A stretch of 63,528 nt of DNA from Anaeromyces robustus (Eukaryota; Neocallimastigomycota; Neocallimastigomycetes; Neocallimastigales; Neocallimastigaceae): NCBI GenBank assembly GCA_002104895.1, contig MCFG01000265.1, forward strand, positions 32,501 to 96,028, written 5' to 3'. The translations under genes and the position numbers were made by a program. The notes beneath the pieces were generated by a model that did not search any database, was not told the DNA's origin, and worked only from the letters and a program-made list of their open reading frames with translations. Position 1 is the stretch's first letter, and every line of letters begins with the position of its first letter. Of the stretch, positions 61,218 through 63,528 are shown in pieces.

Positions 61218-62549
61218 TTAATTAGTGGCTTCAGTAGTAGTTTCATTAGTGGTTTCTGGCTTGGTTTCAGCTGGGGTTTCAGTTTGAGCTGGAGCTGGAG
61301 CTGGAGTATTGTTTTCTGCTGTATTGTTGTTAGTATTGTTTTCTGCAACATTATTGTTATCATTGTTTTCAGCAATATTATTGTTATTAACATTATTTCC
61401 GACAACATTAGTGTTGTTAACATTGTTTTCATTATTATTGATGTTAGTGTTTTCAACATTATTGTTAGTATTATTATTGTCACCATCATTATTATTGTTA
61501 AAGTTATTGAAGTTCTTACGATAACCTCCACGGTAATTATTACCTCCACGGAAGTTATTACCACGGAAATTGTTACCACGGAAGTTGTTGCCACGGAAGT
61601 TGTTACCACGATAGTTGTTGCCACGGAAGTTATTACCACGATAGTTATTGCCACGGAAGTTATTACCACGGTAATTGCCATTGTTGTGATAATTATTATT
61701 GTTATTGTAGCCATTATTATTATTATTGGCGTTGTTGCTGTTTTTGTTGTTATTGTTGTTATTGTTGTTGTTGTAATTATTGGAATAATTATTATTCTTG
61801 CGATAGTTGTTACCATTATTATTGTTGAATCTACCATTATTATAGTTGTTATTATTACTGTTGTATCTACCATTGTAATTATTATAGTGATATCTACCAT
61901 TATTGTTGTAACCGTTATTGTGGTTGTATCTACCATTATAGTTATTATATCCTCCATTGTATCTTCCATTGTTATTGTAATTATTATAACGGTTATAATT
62001 GTTATGATATCTATTATTACCATTAAATCTACGACCATTATTATTGAATTTATGATGGTTCATTCTATTAGCTGGGACTTCTTCCTTTAAAATATTTTCA
62101 ACTGTGAAATCAGTATCCCAGTTATCTATCATACCTTGTATTTTTTCAACTGGAACTTTATGAAGAGTTCTTTTAGCTAATTCAGCAGCATCTCTTTCTT
62201 TCCACCATGTAGTTTCTGGTTCACGAATTCTAACTTCATATCCATTTTCAACAGCCATTTCAACATAAACTTTAGCTTCCCAACGTTTAACATTAGTATT
62301 ATCAATAATAATTGGGGAAGTACCTCTTTTACAATTACCTCTACAACGTTCTTGATTATATTCATGAGCTTCACCAATCTTACTACCATCATATTTATAT
62401 TCACCATTAAGCATGAAATAATCATCAGTAGATAAAATAACACCCTTATTATCATGACTACTAATAATTGATTTAGCTAAAGTAGATTTACCAGATCCTG
62501 GTAAACCTCTTAAAATATATAAAATTTTTTCTTTATTTTCGTTTTCCAT
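61218..62549 (-). CDS. N4BP2-like P-loop kinase domain with Arg-Gly-Asn-rich C-terminus
   Basis: Intronless, 443 aa. Residues 1-~160 form an AAA_33/polynucleotide-kinase-type domain very close to animal N4BP2L1/L2: Walker A GLPGSGKST (15-23), STDDYF (39-44), YDGSKIGEAHEYNQ, PIIIDNTNVKRWEAKVYVEM, EPETTWWKERDAAELAKR. The closest enzymes phosphorylate 5'-OH nucleic acid ends or small molecules; the substrate here is unknown. The rest is low complexity: an Asn/Tyr/Arg/Gly segment (~165-290), about ten tandem F/Y-R-G-N-N units (~290-350), Asn/Val repeats (NNVxNTN), and a Pro/Glu/Thr tail. RGG-like tandem repeats suggest RNA binding and phase separation, which with the kinase domain suggests an RNA-end-acting protein; this is inference. 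The single exon contrasts with intron-rich neighbours. The start at 62549 is the first ATG and leaves only six residues before the kinase strand. Confidence 0.88.
   Translation of the reverse strand: MENENKEKILYILRGLPGSGKSTLAKSIISSHDNKGVILSTDDYFMLNGEYKYDGSKIGEAHEYNQERCRGNCKRGTSPIIIDNTNVKRWEAKVYVEMAVENGYEVRIREPETTWWKERDAAELAKRTLHKVPVEKIQGMIDNWDTDFTVENILKEEVPANRMNHHKFNNNGRRFNGNNRYHNNYNRYNNYNNNGRYNGGYNNYNGRYNHNNGYNNNGRYHYNNYNGRYNSNNNNYNNGRFNNNNGNNYRKNNNYSNNYNNNNNNNNNKNSNNANNNNNGYNNNNNYHNNGNYRGNNFRGNNYRGNNFRGNNYRGNNFRGNNFRGNNFRGNNFRGGNNYRGGYRKNFNNFNNNNDGDNNNTNNNVENTNINNNENNVNNTNVVGNNVNNNNIAENNDNNNVAENNTNNNTAENNTPAPAPAQTETPAETKPETTNETTTEATN
61534..61680 (-). repeat. Coding 15-bp tandem repeat (F/Y-R-G-N-N)
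   Basis: About ten near-identical 15-bp units, alternating TTC CGT and TAT CGT codons, inside the N4BP2-like gene. Codon similarity between units points to recent tandem expansion. Confidence 0.85.
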
Positions 62550-63528
62550 TTTTGTTTAAAAATAATAAAAGATTATTCCTTCTTTTTCTTTTTAATTAAA
62601 TAAAAAAATTTATAAAAAAAAATAATTCAAAAAAAAAAATTAATATTTATTAATTATATTTTTTTAATAAAAAATACAATCAAAACAAAATAAAAAATAA
62701 TAATAAAAATTATTCCTATATTTCGTTATGTTTCGTTATGTTTTGCTTTTTGCTTTTTGCTTTTTGCTTTTTGCTTTTTTCTTTTTTTTTTTTTTGCTTT
62801 TTTAAACTCTTTCGTTTTTTTTTTTTTTTTTTTTTTTTCTTAAATATTATTTTTCGTTTTTGAATTGTTTTGTTTTAATTTGTATTGTTTTTTTTTTTTT
62901 GTTTTGTTTTACTTTTTATTATTATTATTTAATCTTTTTTATTTATTTATAAAATATCTATTACATAAAAATGAAAATTCATACAAATATTTTTATTATT
63001 TACTGATATATTATTTTCCTTTTACTATTAATGATTGTTATTATTTTATTTACTAATTTTTATTTTATAATTGTTATTTCTATAATTTATTGATTGTTAC
63101 AATTATTTTTTGAATGGATATACAATTTATCCTTGATTTTTATTATTATTAATTATTATTACTATTATTATTTTTTATTTTATATATACTTATTTATTTT
63201 ATTTATAATTATATTTTTAAATTTTGAATATAAATTATAAATTATACCTTTTCTTATTTATATTAATGTTTAAGAAAAAAATAATGGATTGATGATTACA
63301 AATTTTATTTTTAAAAAAAGTGTGAATTAATTAATATTTATTTTATTAAAATTATAATATTTATTTATTCGTTTATTTATTTATTTATATATTTATTTAT
63401 TTATTATTTATATATATATATATTTATTTATTTATTTATTTACTTATTTATTTATTTATTTATTATATTAGCGAATAATAATTCTTCCTATTAAAAACCT
63501 TTTTTTTTTTCTATATAATTTTTTTTTT
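62550..63528. other. Intergenic region at the right edge
   Basis: Upstream of the N4BP2-like gene: five TTTTTGC units (62742-62776), T tracts, and ATTT runs near 63365-63465. No exon; the next gene lies outside. Confidence 0.65.

Noticed and set aside
61284-62090. 268-codon Val/Ile-rich plus-strand frame and other-frame minus readings
   Set aside because: Antisense or frame shadows of the N4BP2-like gene's repetitive tail.

Overview
The window is nuclear DNA of an extremely AT-rich eukaryote. Intergenic DNA is almost pure A/T with long homopolymers and (AAT)n or (AAAT)n runs. Genes carry many short GT-AG introns, some exons are tiny, and several proteins have asparagine tracts coded by AAT. 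The best fit is an early-diverging, zoosporic fungus, most likely an anaerobic gut fungus (Neocallimastigomycota). Supporting this are yeast-type proteins (Caf16-like ABC ATPase, Acl4-like chaperone, MetRS with a GST-like N-terminus), genes absent from Dikarya (UFL1, TBCK), and a probable axonemal repeat protein. A dictyostelid was considered but fits less well, because intron density is high and a flagellar-type protein is present. This assignment is inference.

Layout. 1-595 (-): 5' part of coatomer epsilon. 2035-5434 (+): cytosolic methionyl-tRNA synthetase, 10 exons. 5980-7889 (+): BCP1/BCCIP. 8311-10663 (-): UFL1, the UFM1 E3 ligase. 11342-16161 (+): TBCK, 16 exons. 17043-18456 (-): orphan disordered protein. 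20649-22388 (-): PRCC-like. 23231-25169 (+): ACL4-like TPR protein. 26259-30643 (-): membrane-anchored ankyrin protein ending in a degenerate sirtuin domain. 33189-35531 (+): CAF16-like ABC ATPase. 36772-40670 (+): large Asn-rich single-pass membrane protein. 42654-43177: tRNA-derived SINE, the only GC-rich island, with an 18-bp target duplication. 46077-48818 (+): CDF zinc transporter. 49963-53988 (-): probable axonemal repeat protein. 56548-58426 (-): small basic, probably nuclear protein with a 5-nt micro-exon. 61218-62549 (-): N4BP2-like P-loop kinase with an Arg-Gly-Asn tail. The rest is AT-rich intergenic DNA.

The genes are housekeeping genes of unrelated pathways (translation, ribosome assembly, secretion, UFMylation, metal transport, cilium); there is no operon or biosynthetic cluster. 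Exon models were assembled by hand from canonical splice signals, preserved reading frame and family alignment remembered from known proteins. The most unusual item is the ankyrin/pseudo-sirtuin gene: it keeps the sirtuin zinc ribbon and the TQNID motif, but the NAD-binding GAG motif and the catalytic histidine are replaced.
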